Shown here piece by piece: positions 18,975-28,230 of a stretch of DNA of 64,000 nucleotides. Location: assembly GCF_031127875.1 (NCBI RefSeq), contig NZ_JARXIA010000025.1:25674-89673 (forward strand), in the 5' to 3' direction. The stretch is from Pelagicoccus sp. SDUM812005 (lineage in GTDB: Bacteria > Verrucomicrobiota > Verrucomicrobiia > Opitutales > Opitutaceae). Position 1 is the stretch's first letter; every line of letters begins with the position of its first letter. The translations under genes and the position numbers were made by a program. The notes below the pieces were generated by a model. That model made no database searches. It was not told the origin of the DNA and saw only the letters and a list, made by a program, of their open reading frames with translations.

Positions 18975-20228
18975 ATGAGAAAAACAATTACAGAATTGAT
19001 ATGGGTGGCTTCGTGGGCGGTTGCGGGGTTGTTCTTTGTCGGAAACGCTTTAGCCATGCCCGCTCGTCCGGTTGCGAGTCGCAGTATCGGGTCGGCAGCC
19101 GTGGGCGAGCCATGGGTGAGCAACGTGAATATCGCCGATCTCGACCAGGATGGCGTGATGGACGTGTTAGTCTGCGAGGGCCGCCTCAATCAGGTCAGTT
19201 GGATTCGACAGGTTGAGTCCGGAAGGTTCGAAGAGACCGTAATCGCAAGCATGGCTCCTGGACCGGTATTTACGGAAACGGTTGATCTAAACGGAGACGG
19301 TCTGCTCGACGTCTTGGTTGCTTGTATGGGGATCGTAGTGCCGAATAACGGAAGAATCGGATCGGTCCTGCTTTTGGAAAACAAAGGGGAGGGACATTTC
19401 GAGCAACGCGTTCTCTTAGAAAATGTTCCTCGGGTGACCTATGTGACCGCAGCGGATCTGAACGAGGATGGGAGGCTGGATCTCGTGGTTGGAATGTTCG
19501 GGTTTTACGACGGTGAAATTCGCTGGATGGAGGATCTCGGAAACGGCGAATACGCAAGCCACACCTTGCTCGACCTATCTGGTACCATCCATGCGCCCGT
19601 TTGCGATGTGGATGGCGACGGCGACTTGGACATCGTGGCGCTTGTTTCCCAGGACTGGGAGGAAATACATGTTTTTGAGAACGACGGTAGCGGCGGGTTT
19701 CAAGGTCGAGTGGCTTACGGATCTTTAAACAAGAACTTTGGCAGCAGCGGCATTTGTCTAGCGGATGTCGACGACGACGGAAGTATCGACATTGTCTATA
19801 CGAATGGGGATGGGCTGGACTACTCCACGCCAGGCCCTCGTTCATGGCATGGAGTGCAATGGCTTCGCAACGATGGGTTGGGTAACTTTGATTACCGGCG
19901 TATTGCGGACTTGCCTGGGGCCATTAGCCCTCTGGTCGTCGATTATGACGGGGATGGAAAGCGGGATATCGTGGTGGTGAGCGGATTCAACGACTGGACT
20001 TTACCGGAAGCGGTGTCTTTGGTCTGCTATCGGCAGGAGGAAGCGATGGCCTTTGAAAGGCATGTTTTGGCTCGAGAGCCGACTCATTTAATTTCCGTGG
20101 ACGGAGCTGACATGGATGAGGACGGCGAGGTGGAACTCGTGACCGGAGCGTTTATGTATTACCCGCCTTTCGACAAGAAAAGCCGCGTGACTTATTGGGA
20201 TCGCGATCAAGCTCGCAAAGGAGACTGA
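18975..20228 (+). CDS. Secreted FG-GAP/VCBS beta-propeller protein
   Basis: 417 residues from the ATG at 18975, chosen because it gives a clean signal peptide (MRKTITELIWVASWAVAGLF, cleaved after NALA) and begins after the terminator. Six or seven FG-GAP/VCBS units are visible, each with a calcium-loop motif such as DLDQDGVMDVLV, DLNGDGLLDVLV, DLNEDGRLDLVVG, DVDGDGDLDIVAL, DVDDDGSIDIVY and DYDGDGKRDIVVV. This suggests a single compact propeller with no extra catalytic or ASPIC domain. One base separates its stop from the next gene's ATG, so it is co-transcribed with the TPR protein. Role unknown; ligand or carbohydrate binding outside the cell is possible. Confidence 0.85.
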   Translation: MRKTITELIWVASWAVAGLFFVGNALAMPARPVASRSIGSAAVGEPWVSNVNIADLDQDGVMDVLVCEGRLNQVSWIRQVESGRFEETVIASMAPGPVFTETVDLNGDGLLDVLVACMGIVVPNNGRIGSVLLLENKGEGHFEQRVLLENVPRVTYVTAADLNEDGRLDLVVGMFGFYDGEIRWMEDLGNGEYASHTLLDLSGTIHAPVCDVDGDGDLDIVALVSQDWEEIHVFENDGSGGFQGRVAYGSLNKNFGSSGICLADVDDDGSIDIVYTNGDGLDYSTPGPRSWHGVQWLRNDGLGNFDYRRIADLPGAISPLVVDYDGDGKRDIVVVSGFNDWTLPEAVSLVCYRQEEAMAFERHVLAREPTHLISVDGADMDEDGEVELVTGAFMYYPPFDKKSRVTYWDRDQARKGD

Positions 20229-20229
20229 G

Positions 20230-22014
20230 ATGAAGCGGATCGGATGGGGTTTATCGGCCTTCGTCTTTGCGTGCTTCGGCGCCTTAGCGATGTCGGAGGT
20301 AAAGGAGAATAGCTTGATGGAACCGAGCGACTTGGGATTCGTTTTGGAGTTGCCGGAGGAGCTCTCTAGGGAGTCGGTTCTCGGAGAGCGTTTAAGCGCT
20401 CTGCTGGAATCGCTGAACGCGGCGAACCCAGACCGTACGAGGCTGCGAATGGTTGCGAACTTGTATCATGCCAACGAATACGATAGGGAGGCGAAGTGCC
20501 TCTACGATTGGTTGATCGCTTCTGCCGAGGACGATTTGGAACGCGCTCGCTTGAATTACTTGGCTGCTCAGCTGGTGAAGGAAAAAGGGGATTCGGAGGG
20601 AGCAATGTCCTATCTCGAGGCGTCCGTCGCAGCCTACGATGGGTATGGCTTGGCTTTGGCGCAGCTGGGTGAGGCCAGGTTCAAGGAAGGGAGTCTCGAT
20701 GCGTCAGCGGAGCTTTTCCAGGAGGCTAAGTCGATTGATCGGGAGCTGGCCTCTGCCTATGTTGGCTTGGCCCGCGTTTTCGAGCGGAGAGGGGAGATCG
20801 AGCAAATGGTAAAGGAACTGGAATCCGTTCTCGAATTTGACGCGGTCAATAGCAGCGCTCTGGCCTTGCTGTCCCAGGTTTACGCTCGGCTTGGCGATGA
20901 AAAACGTGCCTACGAAGCCTCTGAAGCGATCGAGTATTCCGCAGGCGTTCCGGAGAGTGACCCTTGGTTCCAGGAAGTGATCGATGCCATATACGATGTG
21001 CAGCGCTTGGATTTCCTCTTTCTCGACTACTTTACTTTAAATCGTTTTGAGGAAGCCCTGCCTTATCTCGAACGAATGGAGGCCTTGGATCCCGAAAACC
21101 CACGATACTCTCGCTATCGGGCAGTGATGTATATGGGGTTTGGATACTACGAGAAAGCGGAAGAGGAGCTTCACGAAGGTTTGGCTAAGGGGGGCGCGGC
21201 GGAAGTCTTTTATCCTTTATTGGTGAAGTCTCTGAACCTTCGTGGAAACAAGGAAGAAGCGGAGCGAACCGCTCGTGCGGCTGCGGAGCGTTTTGGCGCC
21301 AGCGGAGAGTTGAACCTTGAATGGTCAAGACTGCTGGTCGAGCAAGGGGCCTACGAGGAGGCGTTGTCGGTGCTTGAGCGAGGCATCGAATCGGACCCTT
21401 ATTCCCTTGAGCTGCATTTCGCTCGCGCTCGATTGGGCATGAAGAAGGGCAAGATCGATCAAGCGAACGAGAGCTTGCGAATGCTTCGCCAACTGGCGCC
21501 GATGGATGCGGAGGCCATGGTGAGAGCGGCTTTAGTGCTCATGGAAGCGGGGCATTTTGGAGAAGCGCTTCCGTTTCTGCAGCAGTCGTATCAGGTCGCG
21601 CCGTTTTACGACGAGGCGATCGAGCTCCTGTCCGACGCTCACTACGAGCTGGGGCTGGAGGCGGTGAAGAGCAGGAAGGTGGGCGAGGCTTTGGAACGCT
21701 TCGAAAAGTCCTTAGCGCTTCGACCTCGAAGGATGGATGCCCTTGGGGCGAGGGCGCAAGTGGCGGTTCAGGCGGGTCGGTTCCAAGAGGCGGAGCTCGC
21801 TTTGCAAGCCTTGCTCAGTGCGGCCGGCGACCGGCCTAGCATCTTGATCGTTTACGGAGATGTGCTATTCCGCAACAGGAAGCTTGAGGAGGCGCGTAAG
21901 GCTTGGAACGTGGCGTTGCGCCTGGTTCCTGACGAGGGGAACGAGTCGGAGCTTCGGCGGGAGCTCAAAGCTCGGCTTGAGCAGACGTCGTCCCTCGCGG
22001 CTGGTGAGGGGTGA
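20230..22014 (+). CDS. Exported tetratricopeptide-repeat protein
   Basis: 594 residues with a signal peptide (MKRIGWGLSAFVFACFGALA). The mature part is almost entirely TPR-type helical pairs, with the typical small and aromatic residue pattern (for example EGAMSYLEASVAAYDGYGLA, GEALERFEKSLALRPRRMDA). Such proteins are scaffolds for protein-protein interaction; no enzymatic motif is seen. It follows the FG-GAP protein with a 1-bp gap, and the pair sits downstream of the TonB receptor. It may assemble envelope proteins, perhaps the propellers themselves, but this is inference. The gene converges on the XylR-like gene with 13 bp between stops. Confidence 0.88.
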   Translation: MKRIGWGLSAFVFACFGALAMSEVKENSLMEPSDLGFVLELPEELSRESVLGERLSALLESLNAANPDRTRLRMVANLYHANEYDREAKCLYDWLIASAEDDLERARLNYLAAQLVKEKGDSEGAMSYLEASVAAYDGYGLALAQLGEARFKEGSLDASAELFQEAKSIDRELASAYVGLARVFERRGEIEQMVKELESVLEFDAVNSSALALLSQVYARLGDEKRAYEASEAIEYSAGVPESDPWFQEVIDAIYDVQRLDFLFLDYFTLNRFEEALPYLERMEALDPENPRYSRYRAVMYMGFGYYEKAEEELHEGLAKGGAAEVFYPLLVKSLNLRGNKEEAERTARAAAERFGASGELNLEWSRLLVEQGAYEEALSVLERGIESDPYSLELHFARARLGMKKGKIDQANESLRMLRQLAPMDAEAMVRAALVLMEAGHFGEALPFLQQSYQVAPFYDEAIELLSDAHYELGLEAVKSRKVGEALERFEKSLALRPRRMDALGARAQVAVQAGRFQEAELALQALLSAAGDRPSILIVYGDVLFRNRKLEEARKAWNVALRLVPDEGNESELRRELKARLEQTSSLAAGEG

Positions 22015-22027
22015 TTGAGCGGCTTTT

Positions 22028-23317
22028 CTAGGCTCCGCTGCGAAACTCCGAGGGGGTGAGGCCGTAACGTTTGCGGAAAGTCCTGAAGAAACTTCCTGGC
22101 GAAGAAATGCCCACGCTCCGAGCGATGTCTTCTACTGTGTCGTCCCGTCGCTCTACGAGCAATCGGGTAGCTGCCTTCATGCGAGTCTCTTCGATGTGCT
22201 CGCGAATGGTTTTTCCTTTTTCCGCCCGGAAGTCGCGTTCCAGCTGTCGTCGAGAAATTCCCAGGGCGTCGGAGACGGGGTTGACGCCTAAGTTAGGGTC
22301 GGAATAATTTTCAGCAATGAATGTAATGGCCCGATGGATACGGGAATTGTTTCGAGAAGATACCTCAGTGCTGGTTCTTGCTTCCACCTTCCTGGGAGCT
22401 ATTCTGATGCATTCGGTCTCGCATCGTTTGCCCTCCATGAGATCGGAAAGCAGGGCGGCCGCTTGATACGCCATGTCTTCCATGTTCGGGTCGACGCTCG
22501 AGAGACTGATGTGGGACGCCTCGCATTCGACCGTTTCGTTTCCTGCCCCGACGATGGCGATTTGGTCTGGAACGCTTAGTTCGATCTCGTCGGCGATCGT
22601 CAATAGTTCACCGGAAAGGCAGTCATTGAACGCGAAAAGGCCGATGCGGTCTTGGGGCTTGGAAAGCAGTTCTAGCACGGACTGGCGCCACTCTGTCCAG
22701 TTCTCTTGCCATGGTTGAAATGATTTAGCGTGTGGAGGAGGGAGTTGGCCGCAGGGGTATCCGAAGGTTTTGAGCGCTGAATGAAAGCCCGCAAAACGCT
22801 CCTGGTTTTGAGGGTCGTCGATAAAGGGAGCCCACAAGAAGTTCTGGCAGCCTACCTCGATAAGGTGCTTTGCTGCGAGTTTTCCGATTTCGAAGTGGTT
22901 AGGCTCAATTCTTGGTATTGAGCGGCAATCGTCGGCCAGGCTGACGGTCACGTTCGGCACCTTGGTGCCGTTTGCGAAGGAGGGCTGGTCGGATTGGTAA
23001 GGAACGAAGGCGAGAATCCCGTCGCCATCCCATCGCTTGGGAAGCACTCCGGTGTGCAGCATGTCCGTAATAAGGTGCCAGTTGCGTTCCTTGGCGAAAC
23101 GAGCGATGCCCTGCAGGAAGTCTTGGTTGGCGTACTGGGCCGCGACTAGAATTTTACTTCGACTGGTGGGGCTCTGTCTTGTTCGTCCCTGCTGGGTAGC
23201 GGGCTCGGGAGGCAGCCTCTTGTTGGACGGCGGCAGTGGGCTGATTGCGAAGGGTGCTTGAAGCGGGTGGACGGGCTTATGAGCGACAAAAGTAGAGGAT
23301 GTACTGTTTGCGTTCAT
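22028..23317 (-). CDS. XylR-like AraC-family transcription regulator
   Basis: 429 residues. About 50 low-complexity residues (Pro, Ser and Thr rich) precede a periplasmic-binding-protein-like sensor domain (about 55-310, SKILVAAQYANQDFLQGIAR, then KHLIEVGCQNFLWAPF and LFAFNDCLSGELLTI). A C-terminal AraC helix-turn-helix domain follows (about 325-425, VSDALGISRRQLERDFRAE and VGISSPGSFFRTFRKRYG). This is the architecture of Escherichia coli XylR, which binds D-xylose and activates xylose genes. In Verrucomicrobiota and Planctomycetota, similar proteins respond to various sugars. Its position immediately beside the xylan-degrading enzymes supports a pentose signal. The long N-terminal extension is unusual. 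A candidate operator lies 124 bp upstream of the ATG. Confidence 0.9.
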   Translation of the reverse strand: MNANSTSSTFVAHKPVHPLQAPFAISPLPPSNKRLPPEPATQQGRTRQSPTSRSKILVAAQYANQDFLQGIARFAKERNWHLITDMLHTGVLPKRWDGDGILAFVPYQSDQPSFANGTKVPNVTVSLADDCRSIPRIEPNHFEIGKLAAKHLIEVGCQNFLWAPFIDDPQNQERFAGFHSALKTFGYPCGQLPPPHAKSFQPWQENWTEWRQSVLELLSKPQDRIGLFAFNDCLSGELLTIADEIELSVPDQIAIVGAGNETVECEASHISLSSVDPNMEDMAYQAAALLSDLMEGKRCETECIRIAPRKVEARTSTEVSSRNNSRIHRAITFIAENYSDPNLGVNPVSDALGISRRQLERDFRAEKGKTIREHIEETRMKAATRLLVERRDDTVEDIARSVGISSPGSFFRTFRKRYGLTPSEFRSGA

Positions 23318-23653
23318 GCTAGGGTAAAGTGGGGTAGGGTGCCATGGGGCCGGAGTCGACCGGGACCTTCTCTGCTACCGATTGAACGTGTGGCGTTGGT
23401 GAACCGTCAAGGTGGCGTTGGCTAAAAATGGCATATGTCTTTGGTTATATGTACGGGTAGAGGGAAGCGTTGAAAAGGCGGCGGAGGCACGTCTATAGCT
23501 ACGGTAAAAGGGATTTGCTTACCTTTGTAGGCTTGTTGTGCAAAGGGGGCTTGGGAAGCTTTGTGTACACCCCATACGCGCGTTCTTTTTGCCCTGGTTT
23601 CGCTTGCATTAGAGGCGTGTGCTTCGGGACTTCAAATTCCGACATAAGATCCC
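23318..23653. other. Divergent promoter region between XylR-like and GH43-GH5 genes
   Basis: 336 bp with candidate operator C at 23433-23450. No RNA gene or real ORF was recognised. It must contain promoters for both directions. Confidence 0.5.
23433..23450. promoter_or_regulatory. Candidate operator, 7-2-7 palindrome (site C)
   Basis: ATATGTCTTTGGTTATAT. Half-sites TATGTCT (23434-23440) and GGTTATA (23443-23449) are separated by TT, within a longer imperfect palindrome bounded by CATAT and ATATG. It lies 124 bp from the XylR-like ATG and 212 bp from the GH43-GH5 ATG. Confidence 0.5.
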
Positions 23654-26600
23654 ATGACTGTACGCATATTAGTAAATGTATTCCTTCTCGGTCTCGCTTT
23701 GCACAGTCCGTCTCAGGTAGCCCTTGCTTGGCAGGCGGATCAGGGAGATGGCAGGTTTGCGAACCCGGTGCTCTACGCCGACTATCCCGATCCAGATATA
23801 ATTCGAGTTGGCGACGATTTTTACATGGTATCGACCACCTTTGTGGACGTGCCGGGGATTCGAATCCTGCGTTCGGAAGATCTTGTCAACTGGGAGATCG
23901 CGGGGCATGCCGCGATCGAGGTCGATGGTGGCGATGCTTATGACTTGGAGGGCGGCACCGCTTATAGAGAAGGTTATTGGGCGTGTAGTCTGCGTTACAA
24001 CGAGGGGATTTTTTATGTGTTAGTGAACCCGACTTTTGGAAATGCTAGACTCTATTACAGCGATGATGTGGAGGGTGATTGGCAATACCACCAGCTGGAT
24101 CGCCCTGCCTATGATCCAGGTCTCTTCTTCGATGATGACGGCAAGGGCTATATCTTCAGCGGCCATTCCGAGATGACGCTTATGGAGTTGAGCGAAGACT
24201 ACTCGAAAGTGGTTTCGCAATCGAACCGTGTTTTCGACGCTGGAGGTGAGGGGGCTCACGTGATCAAGCGTGGAAACTACTATTACGTATTCAATGCGAA
24301 TCCTAGTGTATGGCCCTTTCAACTACGGTGTTCCCGATCCCAGAATCTGGCGGGCCCTTGGGAAACCGGCAGAGTGGTGTTAACGGCGACGACCGGTGGG
24401 CATCAAGGATCTGTTGTCCAATTGCAGGATGGTTCTTGGTATGGATTCGTTCATCAAGACAATGGGGCCGTTGGTCGAACTCCAAACTTAGGGCCCGTAT
24501 TTTGGGAAGACGATTGGCCAGTCTTCGGTACGCCGGATAATCGGAACGTGATTTTGGATACAGTCGAAAAGCCCATTAGAGGAAAGGCGATCAGGGAGCC
24601 AGCCACCTCGGATGACTTTTCAAGTTCGACCTTGGGATTACAGTGGCAGTGGAATCACAATCCTGACGAAAGCAAATGGTCTTTAAGCGAACGCCCAGGC
24701 TTCTTAAGGCTTCGTCCGCTCCGAGCGGATCGCTTCTGGAATGGTAAGAACACGCTCACGCAAAAGGGACAGGGGCCGCAGAGCCACGGTATCGTCAAGC
24801 TGGATATTTCCAATCTGCGAAGCGGTGACCGGGCGGGCTTTGGTGTCTTGGGGAAGGTGAATGCCAATGTTTTCGTGGAAGTGGATAGCGAAGGCGACAG
24901 ATGGTTGCGCAGCAGCTTCGAGAATCGTGGCGTCGGTCGTCACGATGGAGCGGTGCCCATCGCGGTGGAGGCTAATTCCATCTACCTGCGGGCCGACCTA
25001 GATTTTGAGGAGGAAGTGGGAATCTGTTCCTACAGCTATGACGGTGCAACATGGACCCGCTTTGGCGGAATATTTACTCTGGGCTTCGATATTACGCACA
25101 GCACGTTTCAAGGCCAGAAGTATTCGATATTCTGTTACAACACGGAGACCGATCCCAGCGCTGGTTACGTAGATGTGGATTCTTTCGAACTGGGGGACGA
25201 TGCGTCGGAACTGTCCATGCAGAGAGGAAGAGCGGTTCTTAACGAAGCTGGTACCACCTTCGTGGCGGACAATGGTCAGCTGATTCGTGGGCCGTTTGCC
25301 TCAACGGAGTGGGGCAATCCACCTCCGAAAGAAAACTTGGCGCAGCTGAAGGAGCTTGGACTGAACGCAGTGCATCTCTACGGCGAAGTCTTTGATCCAA
25401 ACTATCCCGCGGAGGGCAGTCAGGGGCCTGGCTATTCTGCTTCGCGAATGGATCAGATGGTGGAGATGACTCGTGAGCTGGGGCTTTACCTTGTCATTAC
25501 GATTGGTAACGGAGCCAACAATGGCGATTACAATTACGACTACATTATCGATTTTTGGGATTTTTACGCGCCCCGATACGCCGACGAAACGCACGTCATC
25601 TTCGAGATCCAAAACGAACCGGTGGCCTGGACGCCACCCTATTCTCGGTCGGTTCTCGAAATGGAGGTGGATGCCTACGATACGATACGTAGCCATGCTC
25701 CGGATACGCCTGTGCTGCTAATGACTTACGCTGTCTTTTCGAATTGGGAGGCGGCTCTGAATGATCTTTCTAAAATACACGACGATATCGACTGGAGCAA
25801 TGCAGCAGTCGCTTTTCATGGATATGCTGGGCATGAGGAAACCACTCCCGCATTGGAGAAGATGCTGGAAGCGGGCTACCCGATGTTCATGACGGAATTC
25901 ACAACTTCGGAGTGGGGGTACAGTTTGGACCACATCGATTTGGAGATGACGGCATCCCTGGAACGATTGGGAATTTCATGGCTCAACTTTCTCCACGTCC
26001 CGCCCAATTTTATCAATGAAGCGATTAACGATCCTACTGCTTATTCGGACATCGTGAACCGTTCAGGACTCGGCTGGGTTCCGGACTTCGGAGAATGGCC
26101 CGTGCAGCGAGGCGTCTTTGGAAACCAAGGACTGCCGCGCGAGACTGGTGGCGAATGGATAAACAACAAGCTTACGGGAACCCTGCGGGTGGAAGCGGAA
26201 GATTTTGATACCGGAGGTCAAGGTATTGCCTACAATGACTTGGACAAGGCGAACAATCAGGGGGAGTATCGGCCTGATGAAGGTGTGGATATCCGCAGTG
26301 TAAGTGACGGTGGAAGCTGGTTCGCGGTAACGTCCGCGGAGCCGGGTGAGTGGCTCGAGTATACGGTTTTCGTTAAGGAGCCGGGGCTCTACGCTTTGAA
26401 GGTTCGTTATGCTGCAGTATCGAGTTCTACAATACGGATGGACTTCAATCGAATCGATGCCACGGGATCCATGGTGATGCCGAGCACTGGCGGCTCTAAT
26501 ATTTGGGGGACGGCTGAGACTGTGGTATTCCTCGACTATGGTCAGCAGAAGGTTCGCCTAGAGGTTGATTCTGGCGTGATTGATCTGAATTGGTTTGAGT

Positions 26601-28174
26601 TGACGCCCGCATCCGATGGACCTGTCCCCGATGGTACTTACCGCTTCGTCAATCGAAAGAGCGGCCACTCGATCGGAGTTGACCTCGGTTCCTACGAGCT
26701 CGTGCAGGAAACCTACCAAGGTTCTGGCCAGGAATGGCAACTCACGCATCTGGGAGCTGGCAACTATCATGTAAGATGGGCGAACCAAAACTTGAAGTGG
26801 AGCGTTGGACTGGAGCAGGATAACGACGATCCGATGGAGGTGGTACCTTGGACGGACTTGGTGCGCAACCGGCGAGTGTTGATCACTTCAACGGCGAATG
26901 GATTTTTCAGACTCCGCAGCGCGGTGAGTGGATTAACGGTGGTTCCTATGTCCGCATCGGTTGATGAAGATGCTACCGTGGTGCAACACGTATACGATGG
27001 AAGCGCGAGCCAGTTGTGGGCAATTCAGTCAGACGCTTCCGTTTCGTTTCCGTTAGGATTGAGCGTAGGCACTGTAGGTGCGGGGAATCAATTGACCTGG
27101 GACGCAACCGAGGGAGCGAGCAGTTACAAGGTGAAACGGTCGCCTGTATCCGGAGGGCCCTACACGGATATCGCCTCAGGCGTGACGCAGACGAGCTACG
27201 TGGATTCTGATGTAGAAGAGGGCGATGTTTGGTTTTATGTCGTTAGTGCTCAGATCAACGGCGCCGAGAGCTTGGAGAGCGCTGAGGCAAAATCGAGTCC
27301 GCCGCTCCTCTACGCCAGTTTCGGCTTCGACGCGTCGAGCGGCGCTTCGGTAGTCGATAGCTCCGTGAGTGGTTGGGAAGGTGCGCTTGCTGGAGATGCC
27401 AGTTGGTCCAGCGGGCGTGATGGAAACGCTGTTCAATTGCATGGCGGCGATGGGCATGTGCTCTTGCCTGAAGGCATCGTCAGTGAGCTAAATGAGATTA
27501 CAATATCGACTTGGGCCTATCTTGACGAACGACATTTTTGGTCCCGGATCTTCGATTTTGGTTCAGGCACGGGCAATTACCTGTTTCTCACTCCCAATGG
27601 CGGAGGCGGCACGGTTCGTTTCGCAATCACCGATGGTTCGGGAGAGCAGGTGGTAGACGGTTCGGAACCCTTGCCGCTTGGAGAGTGGCTGCACCTTGCG
27701 GTGACGATGAAGGGCTCGCTCGCTATCCTTTATGTCAACGGGGAGGAAGTCGGGCGCAATGGCGAGATGACTTTGAACCCTTCCAGCTTGGGTGTGACTA
27801 GCCAAAACTATATAGGGCGCTCGCAATGGCCTGACCCTTACCTCGAGGGGCGAGTTGATGATTTTCGGATTTATTCCAAGGCCTTGGATGCGGGCGAAGT
27901 GTTGGCGGTGATGCAGGAGGACGTGAGGCCTGAGCTTGATCCCGCGGAAGCGAATGAGGTTCGCTTTGTCTTCGACCAGTCGCAGCTGCGTATCACACTG
28001 AAGGATACAATTCTAGGACGTCGTTATCAGGTCGAAACCTGCGAAACGCTCTTGGATTCTGACTGGGAGGCTGTCGGAACGCCCGAGAGGGGAACGGGAG
28101 AGGCGCTAAATTGGAACATACCTTTGGATTCCGATAAACCTGTGCTCTTTTATCGCTTGAGGATCGAGCGGTAG
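23654..28174 (+). CDS. Multimodular secreted GH43-GH5-CBM6-ricin-FN3-LamG enzyme
   Basis: 1506 residues with a signal peptide (MTVRILVNVFLLGLALHSPS). GH43 five-blade propeller at about 35-310, with base D46 (YADYPDPD), D154 (YDPGLFFDDDG) and acid E199 (GEGAHV). A beta-xylosidase-type C2 sandwich follows at about 316-518. Then a GH5-like (clan GH-A) barrel at about 521-803, with acid/base E655 in EIQNEP and nucleophile E748 in MTEF. Next are CBM6 (about 843-985, TLRVEAEDFDTGG), a ricin-type trefoil (about 993-1126), FN3 (about 1133-1216), LamG (about 1218-1423) and a C-terminal domain ending in LFYRLRIER. GH43 would release xylose or arabinose, while the GH5 module could cut the backbone. The substrate for GH5 is not clear. 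It starts the plus-strand hydrolase run and is the only candidate endo-acting enzyme here. Confidence 0.92.
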   Translation: MTVRILVNVFLLGLALHSPSQVALAWQADQGDGRFANPVLYADYPDPDIIRVGDDFYMVSTTFVDVPGIRILRSEDLVNWEIAGHAAIEVDGGDAYDLEGGTAYREGYWACSLRYNEGIFYVLVNPTFGNARLYYSDDVEGDWQYHQLDRPAYDPGLFFDDDGKGYIFSGHSEMTLMELSEDYSKVVSQSNRVFDAGGEGAHVIKRGNYYYVFNANPSVWPFQLRCSRSQNLAGPWETGRVVLTATTGGHQGSVVQLQDGSWYGFVHQDNGAVGRTPNLGPVFWEDDWPVFGTPDNRNVILDTVEKPIRGKAIREPATSDDFSSSTLGLQWQWNHNPDESKWSLSERPGFLRLRPLRADRFWNGKNTLTQKGQGPQSHGIVKLDISNLRSGDRAGFGVLGKVNANVFVEVDSEGDRWLRSSFENRGVGRHDGAVPIAVEANSIYLRADLDFEEEVGICSYSYDGATWTRFGGIFTLGFDITHSTFQGQKYSIFCYNTETDPSAGYVDVDSFELGDDASELSMQRGRAVLNEAGTTFVADNGQLIRGPFASTEWGNPPPKENLAQLKELGLNAVHLYGEVFDPNYPAEGSQGPGYSASRMDQMVEMTRELGLYLVITIGNGANNGDYNYDYIIDFWDFYAPRYADETHVIFEIQNEPVAWTPPYSRSVLEMEVDAYDTIRSHAPDTPVLLMTYAVFSNWEAALNDLSKIHDDIDWSNAAVAFHGYAGHEETTPALEKMLEAGYPMFMTEFTTSEWGYSLDHIDLEMTASLERLGISWLNFLHVPPNFINEAINDPTAYSDIVNRSGLGWVPDFGEWPVQRGVFGNQGLPRETGGEWINNKLTGTLRVEAEDFDTGGQGIAYNDLDKANNQGEYRPDEGVDIRSVSDGGSWFAVTSAEPGEWLEYTVFVKEPGLYALKVRYAAVSSSTIRMDFNRIDATGSMVMPSTGGSNIWGTAETVVFLDYGQQKVRLEVDSGVIDLNWFELTPASDGPVPDGTYRFVNRKSGHSIGVDLGSYELVQETYQGSGQEWQLTHLGAGNYHVRWANQNLKWSVGLEQDNDDPMEVVPWTDLVRNRRVLITSTANGFFRLRSAVSGLTVVPMSASVDEDATVVQHVYDGSASQLWAIQSDASVSFPLGLSVGTVGAGNQLTWDATEGASSYKVKRSPVSGGPYTDIASGVTQTSYVDSDVEEGDVWFYVVSAQINGAESLESAEAKSSPPLLYASFGFDASSGASVVDSSVSGWEGALAGDASWSSGRDGNAVQLHGGDGHVLLPEGIVSELNEITISTWAYLDERHFWSRIFDFGSGTGNYLFLTPNGGGGTVRFAITDGSGEQVVDGSEPLPLGEWLHLAVTMKGSLAILYVNGEEVGRNGEMTLNPSSLGVTSQNYIGRSQWPDPYLEGRVDDFRIYSKALDAGEVLAVMQEDVRPELDPAEANEVRFVFDQSQLRITLKDTILGRRYQVETCETLLDSDWEAVGTPERGTGEALNWNIPLDSDKPVLFYRLRIER

Positions 28175-28230
28175 AGCTTTCCGTCCTAGAAGCGTTTGCT
28201 ATGAACTGATCAATTGTTTTCATCAAGACT

